Assembly (NCBI RefSeq): GCF_014197035.1
Contig: NZ_JACIEU010000020.1
Coordinates: forward strand, 1 to 64,000
Direction: 5' to 3'
Source: Sphingobium scionense
Lineage (GTDB): Bacteria > Pseudomonadota > Alphaproteobacteria > Sphingomonadales > Sphingomonadaceae
Length of the DNA: 64,000 nucleotides
Below, piece after piece: positions 1 to 7,909 of this stretch (position 1 is the first letter of the stretch; each line of letters begins with the position of its first letter). The notes beneath the pieces were generated by a model that ran no database searches, was not told the origin of the DNA, and saw only the letters and a program-made list of their open reading frames with translations. Both the position numbers and the translations under genes were made by a program.

Positions 1-738
1 CTTGGCGGCAGGCGTGCCATCGTCACCGGCGCCAATACCGGCATCGGCCAGGCGATCGCGCTGTCGCTGGCGGCGGCCGGCGCCGACATCGCGGCAGTCG
101 GCCGCACCCCGGCGGAAGAGACCGTCGAGAAGGTCCGGGCGCTCGGCCGCAAGGCTGAGATCGTCTCGGCCGATCTTTCCAGCATCGAACCGGTGCAGCG
201 CGTCGTCGACGAGACGATCGAGAAGCTGGGCGGCCTCGACATCCTCATCAACAATGCGGGCATCATCCGCCGCGCCGACAGCGTCGACTTCACCGAGGAA
301 GACTGGGACGCGGTGATCGACACGAACCTTAAGTCGACCTTCTTCCTGGCCCAGGCGGCCGGGCGGCACATGCTGCGCCAAGGCTCGGGCAAGATCGTCA
401 ACATCGCCTCGCTGCTGTCCTTCCAGGGCGGCATCCGCGTGCCGAGCTATACCGCGTCCAAGAGCGGCGTCGCCGGTCTGACCAAGCTGCTGGCGAACGA
501 GTGGGCGGCCAAGGGCGTCAACGTCAATGCGATCGCGCCGGGCTATATCGCCACCAACAACACCGCCGCGCTGCAGGCCGACGAAACCCGCAACCGACAG
601 ATCCAGGAACGCATCCCGGCCGGCCGCTGGGGCGACGCGAGCGACATTGGCGGCGCCGCCGTGTTCCTGGCGTCGCCGGCGGCCAACTATATCCATGGCC
701 ATGTCCTGGCCGTCGATGGCGGCTGGCTGGCCCGCTGA
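1..738 (+). CDS. kduD: SDR oxidoreductase, KduD-like 2-deoxy-D-gluconate 3-dehydrogenase (5' end missing)
   Basis: The reading frame is open from the first base and lacks only a short N-terminal piece. It begins within the Rossmann fold with the glycine motif TGANTGIG, followed by the NNAG motif and the SDR catalytic residues: a Ser in the IASLLSF strand and YTASK (Tyr and Lys). The C-terminal GHVLAVDGGWLAR is typical of the KduD branch. Known KduD enzymes reduce 2,5-diketo-3-deoxygluconate in pectin or uronate breakdown using NAD(P)H in the cytoplasm. It precedes a run of galactan-degrading glycosidases on the same strand, which fits a role in plant polysaccharide use. Other SDR sugar-alcohol substrates cannot be excluded. 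Confidence 0.85.
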   Translation, partial: LGGRRAIVTGANTGIGQAIALSLAAAGADIAAVGRTPAEETVEKVRALGRKAEIVSADLSSIEPVQRVVDETIEKLGGLDILINNAGIIRRADSVDFTEEDWDAVIDTNLKSTFFLAQAAGRHMLRQGSGKIVNIASLLSFQGGIRVPSYTASKSGVAGLTKLLANEWAAKGVNVNAIAPGYIATNNTAALQADETRNRQIQERIPAGRWGDASDIGGAAVFLASPAANYIHGHVLAVDGGWLAR

Positions 739-744
739 TATCCC

Positions 745-779
745 GTCCTGCGCCCATTCCTTAAGGGCGGGCGCAGGAC
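745..779 (+). repeat. intercistronic hairpin between kduD and the GH35 gene
   Basis: A perfect 11-bp inverted repeat (745-755 with 769-779, core GTCCTGCGCCC) with a 13-nt loop sits seven bases after the kduD stop. No T-run follows, so it is unlikely to be a Rho-independent terminator. It more likely caps or protects mRNA ends within the operon, which is inference. Confidence 0.55.
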
Positions 780-831
780 AACCCCGACCCAAGAGGAGGG
801 CTCAGCCTCCCGACCCATCACAGGAGGACGG

Positions 832-3228
832 ATGCCCGATATCGACCGGCGCACGGCGCTCACTGCCACGGGCCTTGCCGGCCTGGGCCTCGCCCTTCCC
901 GCCGATGCCCTGGCCCAGACGGCCAACAGCCTGGACGCGCGCAAGCCGGGCCTGCCGCTCAAGTCCGGCCATCTCCATATGGGCACCGGCGCCGGGCCGC
1001 AGGGGCGGATCGGCATCACCAATCTCTATCTGACCCGCGACGACCGGCCCTGGCTGCCGGTGATGGGCGAATTTCACTTCACCCGCTTCCCGAGCACCTA
1101 TTGGGAAGAGGAATTGCTGAAGATGAAGGCGGCGGGGGTCGGCATCGTCGCCTCCTATGTGCTGTGGAACCATATCGAACTGGCGCCCGGCACGATCGAC
1201 TGGACCGGCGATCGCGATATCGGGCGCTTCGTGCGGCTCTGTGCCAAACATGACCTGCTCTTTTTCCTGCGGCCCGGCCCCTGGGGCCATGCCGAGGCGC
1301 GCTTTGGCGGCATCCCCGACTGGATCGCCGGCAGCACCCGCACGCGCAGCAACGACCCCGCCTATATGGCACAGGTCGAGCACTTCTGGCGTGGGCTGCA
1401 CGACCAGCTCAAGGGGCTGATGTGGAAGGATGGTGGGCCGATCGTCGGCATGCAGGTCGAGAATGAATATAATCTGGGCGGCCCCGGCCAGGGCCGGGAG
1501 CATATCGCGGCGCTGAAGGCGCTGGCGCTGCGGATCGGCTTCGACGTGCCGCTCTATACCGTGACCGGATGGGACCAGACCGTCTATCCCAAGGGCGAGG
1601 TGGTGCCGGTGCATGGCGGCTATCCCGACGAACCCTGGTCGGCGAAAACGGTAAAGCTGCCGCCCAAGGAAAATTACCTGTTCCGCTTCGACAGCCGGGT
1701 GAGCGGCGACCTGGGCGCGCAGACGCGCGGCGGGCGGCGCGGCGACGCCGACAGCGACATGGAAGATACGCCTTTCCTGGGCGCGGAATATGGCGGCGGC
1801 GTGCCGGTCATGTATCGGCGGCGGCCCTTGTTGCAGCCGGCCGACGTGGCGGCGGCGGTGACGACGCAGGTCGGGTCGGGCGTCAATCTGCTGGGCTATT
1901 ATATGTTTCATGGCGGTGCGAACCCTATGGCGAACGGGCGCATGCTGGAGGAAACGCAGCGGTCGGGCGGCTATAATGACTGCCCGGCGATCGGCTATGA
2001 TTTCCAGGCGCCGATCGGCCAATATGGCGAGGTCAATCCGGTGAGCGCGGCGCTGCGTCCGCTCCATTATTTCCTGGCCGAATATGGCGAGACGCTGGCG
2101 CCGATGACGGTGCATGCGCCGGCCGTGCTGCCGGCCGACAAGGATGACCTGAAGACGCTGCGCTGGGCGGTGCGGGCGAAGGGCGACGGCGGCTTCCTGT
2201 TCGTCAACAATCATGTCCGCCAATATGGCACGGAGGCGCATCCCGGCACGCAGTTCAGCGTGACCTTGGCCGGCGGCCCGGTTCGCCTGCCAAGCCGGCC
2301 GGTGACGATCGCGCCGGGGGACAATTTCTTCTGGCCGATCGGCATGGACCTGGACGGGGTGCGGCTCGACTGGGCGACGGCGCAGCCGGTGACGCGCATC
2401 GCCGACAGGGACGGGCCGATCCATGTGATGGCGGCCTGCCTGCCCGGTCCGGTGGAGCTGGCCTTCCCGGCGGGAACGAAGGTCGATGCGCCGGCGCGCA
2501 GCGAGGGCGGGCGGGTGATCGTGCAGGTGCCGCCATCCGCGACGCGGCCGGTGCGGGTGACCGGCGCGGACGGGCGATCGGTGCGGCTGCTGCTCATCGA
2601 CCGGGACGCAGCGCGGCGCATCTGGGTCGGCGAGATCGGTGGCGAGCGGCGCGTGGTGCTGAGCACGGCGGATGCGCTGTTCGGGCCGGACGGGCTGGAG
2701 CTGCGCCAGCGGGGCGAGGCACGTTTCGCCTGGCAGATATTGCCCGGCAAGGCGGCGATGATGACGGCGAAGGCGACAGCTATCGCGCCCCTGCCCTTCA
2801 GCCAAACGCGCGAGGCCGGCACGGCGCCGCCGATCGAGATTGGCGGGCCGGCCAAGGCGGCGATGCAGCCTTTGCCCGAGGCGCACAAGGCGGCGGCCGC
2901 CTTTAGCTTCACCATTCCCAGAGATGTTCTGGCCGAGGGCGGCGACGCCTTTCTTGAGATCGACTGGCGCGGCGATATCGGTCGGCTGTTCGATGGCCCC
3001 GACATGCTGGACGATGCCTATTGGGACGGGCGGGTCTGGCGGATCGGCCTCAAGCGCTTTGCCGCGCGGCTGGGACGGCCCTGGACGCTGACGGTGATGC
3101 CGCTGCGCGCCGACGCGCCCATCTATCTGGACGATCTGGCGCGGGCCAAGCTGCCGGCGGGGGCACAGGTCGCGACGCTGGCGACGCTGCGCATCGTCCC
3201 GGAATATCGCATGGAGGTGAAGGCATGA
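832..3228 (+). CDS. glycoside hydrolase family 35 beta-galactosidase, exported
   Basis: This 798-residue protein starts with a twin-arginine-type signal (DRRTALTATGLAGLGLALP) ending near an AQT cleavage site, so it is probably exported folded. The GH35 barrel shows LFFLRPGPWGHAEARFGG, then the acid/base motif MQVENEYN (Glu about residue 212) and a candidate nucleophile in FLGAEYGGG (Glu about 319). GH35 enzymes release terminal beta-galactose. The start has a strong AGGAGG four bases upstream. The stop overlaps the next gene by ATGA, so it is translationally coupled to the GH53 gene. Beta-galactosidase activity on galactan side chains is inferred from family and neighbours. Confidence 0.9.
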   Translation: MPDIDRRTALTATGLAGLGLALPADALAQTANSLDARKPGLPLKSGHLHMGTGAGPQGRIGITNLYLTRDDRPWLPVMGEFHFTRFPSTYWEEELLKMKAAGVGIVASYVLWNHIELAPGTIDWTGDRDIGRFVRLCAKHDLLFFLRPGPWGHAEARFGGIPDWIAGSTRTRSNDPAYMAQVEHFWRGLHDQLKGLMWKDGGPIVGMQVENEYNLGGPGQGREHIAALKALALRIGFDVPLYTVTGWDQTVYPKGEVVPVHGGYPDEPWSAKTVKLPPKENYLFRFDSRVSGDLGAQTRGGRRGDADSDMEDTPFLGAEYGGGVPVMYRRRPLLQPADVAAAVTTQVGSGVNLLGYYMFHGGANPMANGRMLEETQRSGGYNDCPAIGYDFQAPIGQYGEVNPVSAALRPLHYFLAEYGETLAPMTVHAPAVLPADKDDLKTLRWAVRAKGDGGFLFVNNHVRQYGTEAHPGTQFSVTLAGGPVRLPSRPVTIAPGDNFFWPIGMDLDGVRLDWATAQPVTRIADRDGPIHVMAACLPGPVELAFPAGTKVDAPARSEGGRVIVQVPPSATRPVRVTGADGRSVRLLLIDRDAARRIWVGEIGGERRVVLSTADALFGPDGLELRQRGEARFAWQILPGKAAMMTAKATAIAPLPFSQTREAGTAPPIEIGGPAKAAMQPLPEAHKAAAAFSFTIPRDVLAEGGDAFLEIDWRGDIGRLFDGPDMLDDAYWDGRVWRIGLKRFAARLGRPWTLTVMPLRADAPIYLDDLARAKLPAGAQVATLATLRIVPEYRMEVKA

Positions 3229-4436
3229 AGGGGATCACGCGTCGCGGCACATTCGGCCTTGCCGCCCTGCCCCTGCTGGCCCGGCCGGCGCTGGCAGCCG
3301 GGGGGAAAAGTGGCGCGCGGCCCGGCCCCTATCTGATCGGCGCCGATGTGAGCTGGGTGCCCGAGGATGAGGCGGCGGGTGCGCGCTATTTCGTGGACGG
3401 GGTGCAGAAAGACCCGGTCCTGATCCTGCGCGATGCCGGGTTCAACGCGATCCGGCTGCGCATCTTCGTCGATCCGGCCAAGGGCTATTCCAGGCGGGAA
3501 CCGGACAAGGGCTGGGCCGGCCTCGCCCAGACGGTGAAGCTGGGCAAGCGGGTGCGCGACGCCGGCATGGGGCTGGTGCTGAGTTTCCATTATAGCGACA
3601 CATGGGCCGACCCGGAGCATCAGGGCGTGCCGGCGGCCTGGGCCGGCCATGACCTGCCGGCGCTGGCCAAGGCGGTCGAAGCACATACCCATGACGTGCT
3701 GGTGGCGATGCGGGCGGGCGGCGCGCCGGTCGACATGGCGGTGATCGGCAATGAGACGAGCTTCGGCATGTTGTGGCCCCATGGCCGGGTGAAGCTGTCG
3801 ACGTCGACCGGCAATCCGGTGACCGATGCCAATCATGCCAGGGTCGGTGACGTCGGCGGGTTCGACGGCTTTGCCGCATTGCTGCGGGCGGGGATCGCCG
3901 GCGCGCGCCGGGCCGAACCGGCAGTCGCGATCCAGGTGCATAATCATCTGGGCCGGCACTGGCCGATCGTGCGCGAATGGACCGATGCGCTGATCGCGCG
4001 GCAGGTAGATTTCGATGTGGTCGGCTTTTCCTGCTACCAGCAGCGGGCGCAGGGCGACTGGGCCACGACCTTCAGCGAATATGTGAAGCGCTATCCCGAC
4101 AAGGGGCTGCTGGTCGCCGAATATTCGAGCCGCAAGCGTTACATCAACGATCTGGTCCATGCCCTGCCCGGCAAGCATGGCTGGGGCACGTTCATCTGGG
4201 AGCCGATCCGGCACCAGGAGGCGATTTTCGACCAGGACGGGCATAATGCCGGCGAAGGGGCCAAGCCCGACCTGATCAGCCAGGGGCTCAACGGCGCAGA
4301 GGCGCCGGGCGGCCTGGCCTCGCAAAAGCCAGCCGCACCCAAGCCCGAACCGACCGGGCCGATGGGCCATGGCGGCGACTATGTCGCCAATGCGCTGCTC
4401 GACCTCTACCCGCAAATGGCCAAGGATTATCGCTGA
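3225..4436 (+). CDS. glycoside hydrolase family 53 arabinogalactan endo-beta-1,4-galactanase
   Basis: The 403-residue product carries a signal beginning MKGITRRGTFGLAALPLLA (twin Arg) ending at LAAG. The mature start GADVSWVPEDE and the block SFHYSDTWADP are hallmarks of GH53. The two catalytic glutamates are visible in VIGNETSFG (Glu about 177) and LLVAEYSS (Glu about 299). GH53 enzymes cut beta-1,4-galactan internally. The start was set at 3225 because its ATG overlaps the GH35 stop (ATGA) and yields the signal peptide; the frame is open further upstream but that extension would overlap GH35. The C-terminus has a Pro/Ala/Lys-rich stretch before the end. Confidence 0.9.
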   Translation: MKGITRRGTFGLAALPLLARPALAAGGKSGARPGPYLIGADVSWVPEDEAAGARYFVDGVQKDPVLILRDAGFNAIRLRIFVDPAKGYSRREPDKGWAGLAQTVKLGKRVRDAGMGLVLSFHYSDTWADPEHQGVPAAWAGHDLPALAKAVEAHTHDVLVAMRAGGAPVDMAVIGNETSFGMLWPHGRVKLSTSTGNPVTDANHARVGDVGGFDGFAALLRAGIAGARRAEPAVAIQVHNHLGRHWPIVREWTDALIARQVDFDVVGFSCYQQRAQGDWATTFSEYVKRYPDKGLLVAEYSSRKRYINDLVHALPGKHGWGTFIWEPIRHQEAIFDQDGHNAGEGAKPDLISQGLNGAEAPGGLASQKPAAPKPEPTGPMGHGGDYVANALLDLYPQMAKDYR

Positions 4437-5389
4437 TGAGACGGCGCGACTTTACGCTGGGACTGGGCGCGCTGGCGCTGGCCGGATGCGCCACCCGATC
4501 GGTGGCGCGCGTCGACGACCTGCTGGTCTTCGCCTATTTCACCACCGGCAAGGGCGAGGCCGATGGGCTCAAACTGGCGGTGAGCGAGGATGGCTTTGCC
4601 TTTCGCACGCTGGCGGGCGGGCGCAGCCTGCTGGTGCCGCAGGTGGGCGAGAAGAAGCTGATGCGCGATCCGTATCTGTTCGAGGACAAGGGCGTCTATC
4701 ATCTGCTGTGGACCACCGCCTGGGAAGGGGTGACGATCGGCCATGCGACCAGCCGCGATCTGGTCCACTGGTCGCCGCAGCGCGCCATCCCGGTCATGCA
4801 GGACGTGCCCGGCACCCGCAATTGCTGGGCGCCCGAGGCGGTGCGCGATCCGGCGACCGGGCGCCATATCCTGTTCTGGTCGAGCACGGTGGAGGGCCGC
4901 TTCACCGAGACGGCAGGGACATCGGAATCGGGCTATAATCATCGGCTCTGGTCGGTCAGCACCAGCGATTTCGAGACGTTCAGCGCGCCCGCGCCGCTTT
5001 ATGATCCCGGCTTCAGCGTGATCGACGGGACGTTCGCGCAGGCGCCAGGCGGCGGCCTATACCTGATCGTCAAGGACGAGACGGTGCAGCCGCCGCACAA
5101 ATGGCTGCAGGTGGCCAAGGCGGACAGCCCCACCGGGCCGTTCGGCCCCTTGTCGCCGCCCTTTTCGCCCGGCTGGGTCGAGGGGCCGATGAGCGCGCAG
5201 GTCGGCGATGCGCTGGTCTGCTATTATGACGTCTACAAGGAAGGTCGCTGGGGCGCGGCGATGACGCGCGACCCAGATTTGCATGGGGCGACGTGGACCG
5301 ACGTCAGCGCGCGCCTGACCATGCCGGCCGGCGCGCGCCATGGGTCATTGCTGCGCGTTCCCCGCGCTTTGGTTGCCGGCATCGTCTGA
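4436..5389 (+). CDS. glycoside hydrolase family 43-like lipoprotein (arabinosidase/xylosidase type)
   Basis: The 317-residue protein has a lipoprotein signal with lipobox LALAGC, so it is probably lipid-anchored. The five-bladed propeller pattern of GH43 is visible: MRDPYLFEDKGVYHLLWTT, HWSPQRAIPV, NCWAPEAVRDP and the acid motif WVEGPMS. Family members remove alpha-L-arabinofuranose, xylose or galactose from side chains; the exact sugar cannot be told from sequence. Its ATG overlaps the GH53 stop (TGATG), completing a coupled three-gene glycosidase unit. Its last 45 bases run into the 3' end of the convergent efflux gene, an unusual tail-to-tail overlap. Confidence 0.8.
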   Translation: MRRRDFTLGLGALALAGCATRSVARVDDLLVFAYFTTGKGEADGLKLAVSEDGFAFRTLAGGRSLLVPQVGEKKLMRDPYLFEDKGVYHLLWTTAWEGVTIGHATSRDLVHWSPQRAIPVMQDVPGTRNCWAPEAVRDPATGRHILFWSSTVEGRFTETAGTSESGYNHRLWSVSTSDFETFSAPAPLYDPGFSVIDGTFAQAPGGGLYLIVKDETVQPPHKWLQVAKADSPTGPFGPLSPPFSPGWVEGPMSAQVGDALVCYYDVYKEGRWGAAMTRDPDLHGATWTDVSARLTMPAGARHGSLLRVPRALVAGIV

Positions 5390-6802
5390 GGTCCAGCCGC
5401 CGCCCAACGCCAGGAAGATGGCGATCTGGTCCTGCACCAGCTGGACGCGGGCGGCAGCAGCCGAGGATTCGGCGCTGGCGAGGCTGCGCTGGGTATCGAG
5501 CAGGTCGAGGAAATCGCTGCGGCCGAAGCGGAACAGCTTGTTCGCCTGCCCCGCCGAGACATTGGCGCTGTCGCGTGCGCGATCGAGCGCGGCGGCCTTT
5601 TCGGCGTCGCGGCGATAGGTTTCGAGCGCGGTTTCGGTCTGGCGCAGCGCTTCCAGCACGCTGCCGTCGAAGCTGGCGAGATCGGCCTGCACCTGGGCAT
5701 CGGCCTGGGCGATCCGGGCCTTCACTACCGGACGATTGGGGAAGGTCCAGCTGATGAGCGGACCGAGGCTGAAGCCGAAGGCGGAGCCGGAGCCGAAATC
5801 CTTGAGCGGGCCGGACAGGCCGACCGAACCGCCGATGCTGACCTGCGGATAGAGATCGGCCATGGCGACGCCCAGGGTCGCCGTGTCGGAGGCGATCATG
5901 CGTTCGGCCTGACGGATGTCCGGGCGGCGGCGGATCAGCGCGGTGCCATCGCCCACCGGCAGCGGCGCACCGAGCGACGGCAGGGTGGCGCACCCCTCCA
6001 CATCCTTGGGATAATCGGCCGGCGGACGGCCGAGCAGGGTGGCGAGCAGATAGAGGCCGCTCTGGCGCTGCGCCTCATAGACCGGCAGCGTCGCCTCGCT
6101 CTGGTCCACCGCCGCCTGGGCGCGGCTGACGTCGAAGGCGGTGCCGCGACCGCCCTTGAACAGGCGCTGGGTGGCGTTCAGCGTATCGCGCTGAAGCGAG
6201 ACGACCCGGCGATTGACGCCGAGCGCATAATTGGCGGCGCAGACCTGGGCATAGGCCCTGGCGGTGGCGGCGGCCACGCTGACGCGGACATAGTCGCGCG
6301 CGGCGGTCACCGCCTCGACATTGGCGCCGCTCGATTCGATCGCGCGGCGGATACGGCCGTTGAGATCGAGCGGATAGGCGGCGCTGAGGCCGAAATCATA
6401 GCTGACCGAGCCGGGCAGATGCTGGGTCACGCCCGAGGGCCGCGCCAGCGTTTCGCCGCCGCTGATCGTGGTGCTGATCTGGCGCCCTGCCTCGGTCTCG
6501 CGCAGCACGGCCTCCGCCGCGGTCAGATTGGCATTGGCGACGCGCAGGTCGGTATTGGCGGCCAGTGCTTCGGCGATCAGCGCGTCGAGCCGGGGATCAT
6601 TATAGAGTTTCCACCAATGGTCGGGCAGGTCGGCATTGCTGAAGCCTGCGCCCTGCGCCGACTGGAAGGCGCCCTGCGCGCCCGGTGCGGTCGCGGCGGA
6701 ATGTTCGGGCGGATGATAGTCCGGCCCGGCGGTGGCGCAGGCGCTGAGCGCCAGTGCCATCAAGGATGTGGCCAGCCCTTTCAGATGTGGCCCCTTACGC
6801 AT
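5345..6802 (-). CDS. outer-membrane efflux lipoprotein, NodT/OprM family (TolC-like)
   Basis: About 485 residues. The N-terminal signal ends in a lipobox (LALSACAT), followed by two repeated outer-membrane efflux domains rich in long coiled-coil helices, for example a stretch beginning NTDLRVANANLTAAEAVL and a later RPDIRQAERMIASDTA block. NodT-type proteins form the outer-membrane channel of tripartite exporters. The ATG at 6802 was chosen because it overlaps the HlyD stop by eight bases, matching the tight packing of the operon; an upstream in-frame start at 6826 would add eight residues. Its 3' end overlaps the GH43 gene by 45 bases. Confidence 0.9.
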   Translation of the reverse strand: MRKGPHLKGLATSLMALALSACATAGPDYHPPEHSAATAPGAQGAFQSAQGAGFSNADLPDHWWKLYNDPRLDALIAEALAANTDLRVANANLTAAEAVLRETEAGRQISTTISGGETLARPSGVTQHLPGSVSYDFGLSAAYPLDLNGRIRRAIESSGANVEAVTAARDYVRVSVAAATARAYAQVCAANYALGVNRRVVSLQRDTLNATQRLFKGGRGTAFDVSRAQAAVDQSEATLPVYEAQRQSGLYLLATLLGRPPADYPKDVEGCATLPSLGAPLPVGDGTALIRRRPDIRQAERMIASDTATLGVAMADLYPQVSIGGSVGLSGPLKDFGSGSAFGFSLGPLISWTFPNRPVVKARIAQADAQVQADLASFDGSVLEALRQTETALETYRRDAEKAAALDRARDSANVSAGQANKLFRFGRSDFLDLLDTQRSLASAESSAAAARVQLVQDQIAIFLALGGGWTSDDAGNQSAGNAQQ

Positions 6803-7697
6803 GGCGGCAGCTTCCCGGCTTGGCATCCTTCTTCGCCGGCTCGACCGTGACCGTGGCGGTACGGCCGGAGATCAGCGTGATATTGGCCGGGACATTGGTG
6901 AGCTTCACCCGAACCGGGATGCGCTGGGCAAGGCGAACCCAGGAGAAGGTCGGCTCCACCGTGGGCAGGAGATTGCCGGAATCGCTGCGGGTCGAGTCAT
7001 TGATACCATAGGCAATGCTTTCGACCTTGCCGTGCAGATCCTGCTTCTCGCCCATCAGGCGGACGGTGACCGGCGCGCCGATGCAGACCAGCGGCAGCTT
7101 GGTCTCCTCGAAATAGCCCTCGACCCGCAGGCTGTCGCTGTCGATCAGCGCCATCGCCTGGGTGCCGGCGGCCAGATAGTCGCCGGGGTGCAGATCGAGA
7201 TTGGTGACAACGCCATTCACTGAGGCGCGGACCTGGGTGCGCTTGAGGTTCAAGGCGGCGGCGTCACGCGCGCTCCGCGCCTCGGCCAGCGCGGCCTGCG
7301 CCGTGGCGACGCGGGCGACATTCTGCTCATGGCTTTCCTTGGCGACGAGATCGCCCAGCGCCAGATCGCGGGTCGCCTCTCGCCGGGCCTGACCGAGCGT
7401 GGCCTGGGCGCTGGCGATCTGCGCCTCCGCCTGTTCCAGCGCCAGTGCATAGCGCGGCGTGTCGATGACGAAGAGCAGGTCGCCCGCCTTCACCTGCTGA
7501 TTGTCGCGCACCGCGACCGAGGTGACGAGGCCGCCGATATCGGGCGTCACACGCACCACATCGGCGCGCACGCGGCCGTCGCGGGTCCAGGGGCTGCGCT
7601 CATAATGGTTCCACATCCACACCGCGACGATGACGGCGAGGATGACGATGATGATGGTGGCGGCGCTGCGGATCAGCGTCCCGGTCAGGCGGTTCAT
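6795..7697 (-). CDS. HlyD-family membrane fusion protein, AaeA/EmrA-like
   Basis: This 300-residue periplasmic adaptor has one N-terminal transmembrane helix (TIIIVILAVIVAVWMW). It continues with the biotinyl-lipoyl-like segment typical of AaeA (TPDIGGLVTSVAVRDNQQ, KAGDLLFVID), a coiled-coil hairpin of Ala/Gln/Glu-rich sequence, and the second lipoyl half (VTNLDLHPGDYLAAG). AaeA-type adaptors join an inner-membrane FUSC pump to an outer-membrane channel, exporting aromatic acids in E. coli. It sits between the DUF1656 gene (4-base overlap) and the NodT gene (8-base overlap). Confidence 0.9.
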   Translation of the reverse strand: MNRLTGTLIRSAATIIIVILAVIVAVWMWNHYERSPWTRDGRVRADVVRVTPDIGGLVTSVAVRDNQQVKAGDLLFVIDTPRYALALEQAEAQIASAQATLGQARREATRDLALGDLVAKESHEQNVARVATAQAALAEARSARDAAALNLKRTQVRASVNGVVTNLDLHPGDYLAAGTQAMALIDSDSLRVEGYFEETKLPLVCIGAPVTVRLMGEKQDLHGKVESIAYGINDSTRSDSGNLLPTVEPTFSWVRLAQRIPVRVKLTNVPANITLISGRTATVTVEPAKKDAKPGSCRHA

Positions 7698-7909
7698 AGG
7701 CGGATTCCCAGCATCGGAACGAGAATGGACAGGCCCCCGAGCGTCAGCACGAACAGGCTGAGGTCGACGAGTGCCCGATAGGCAAGAAAGCGGTAGAGGC
7801 CGAACGCCGCGATCAGGCGGGTCAGGCCATAGGTGAGGATCAGCGCGGCCAGCGCCAGCGCCAGCAGCGTGGGGAAGAAGACCCCGTCGATGGACAATTC
7901 GCCGGTCAT
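7694..7909 (-). CDS. DUF1656 small membrane protein (AaeX-like)
   Basis: A 71-residue protein made almost entirely of two hydrophobic helices (FFPTLLALALAALILTYGL and LVDLSLFVLTLGGLSIL). Such DUF1656/AaeX proteins are found next to AaeA/AaeB pump genes and probably assist or stabilise the pump, though their function is not established. It overlaps the FUSC gene and the HlyD gene by four bases each (ATGA), so it is part of the same translationally coupled operon. Confidence 0.85.
   Translation of the reverse strand: MTGELSIDGVFFPTLLALALAALILTYGLTRLIAAFGLYRFLAYRALVDLSLFVLTLGGLSILVPMLGIRL

Noticed and set aside
802-2886. A 694-codon minus-strand frame opposite the GH35 gene
   Set aside because: No family features and Arg/His-rich composition; the plus strand has clear GH35 motifs and a good ribosome site.
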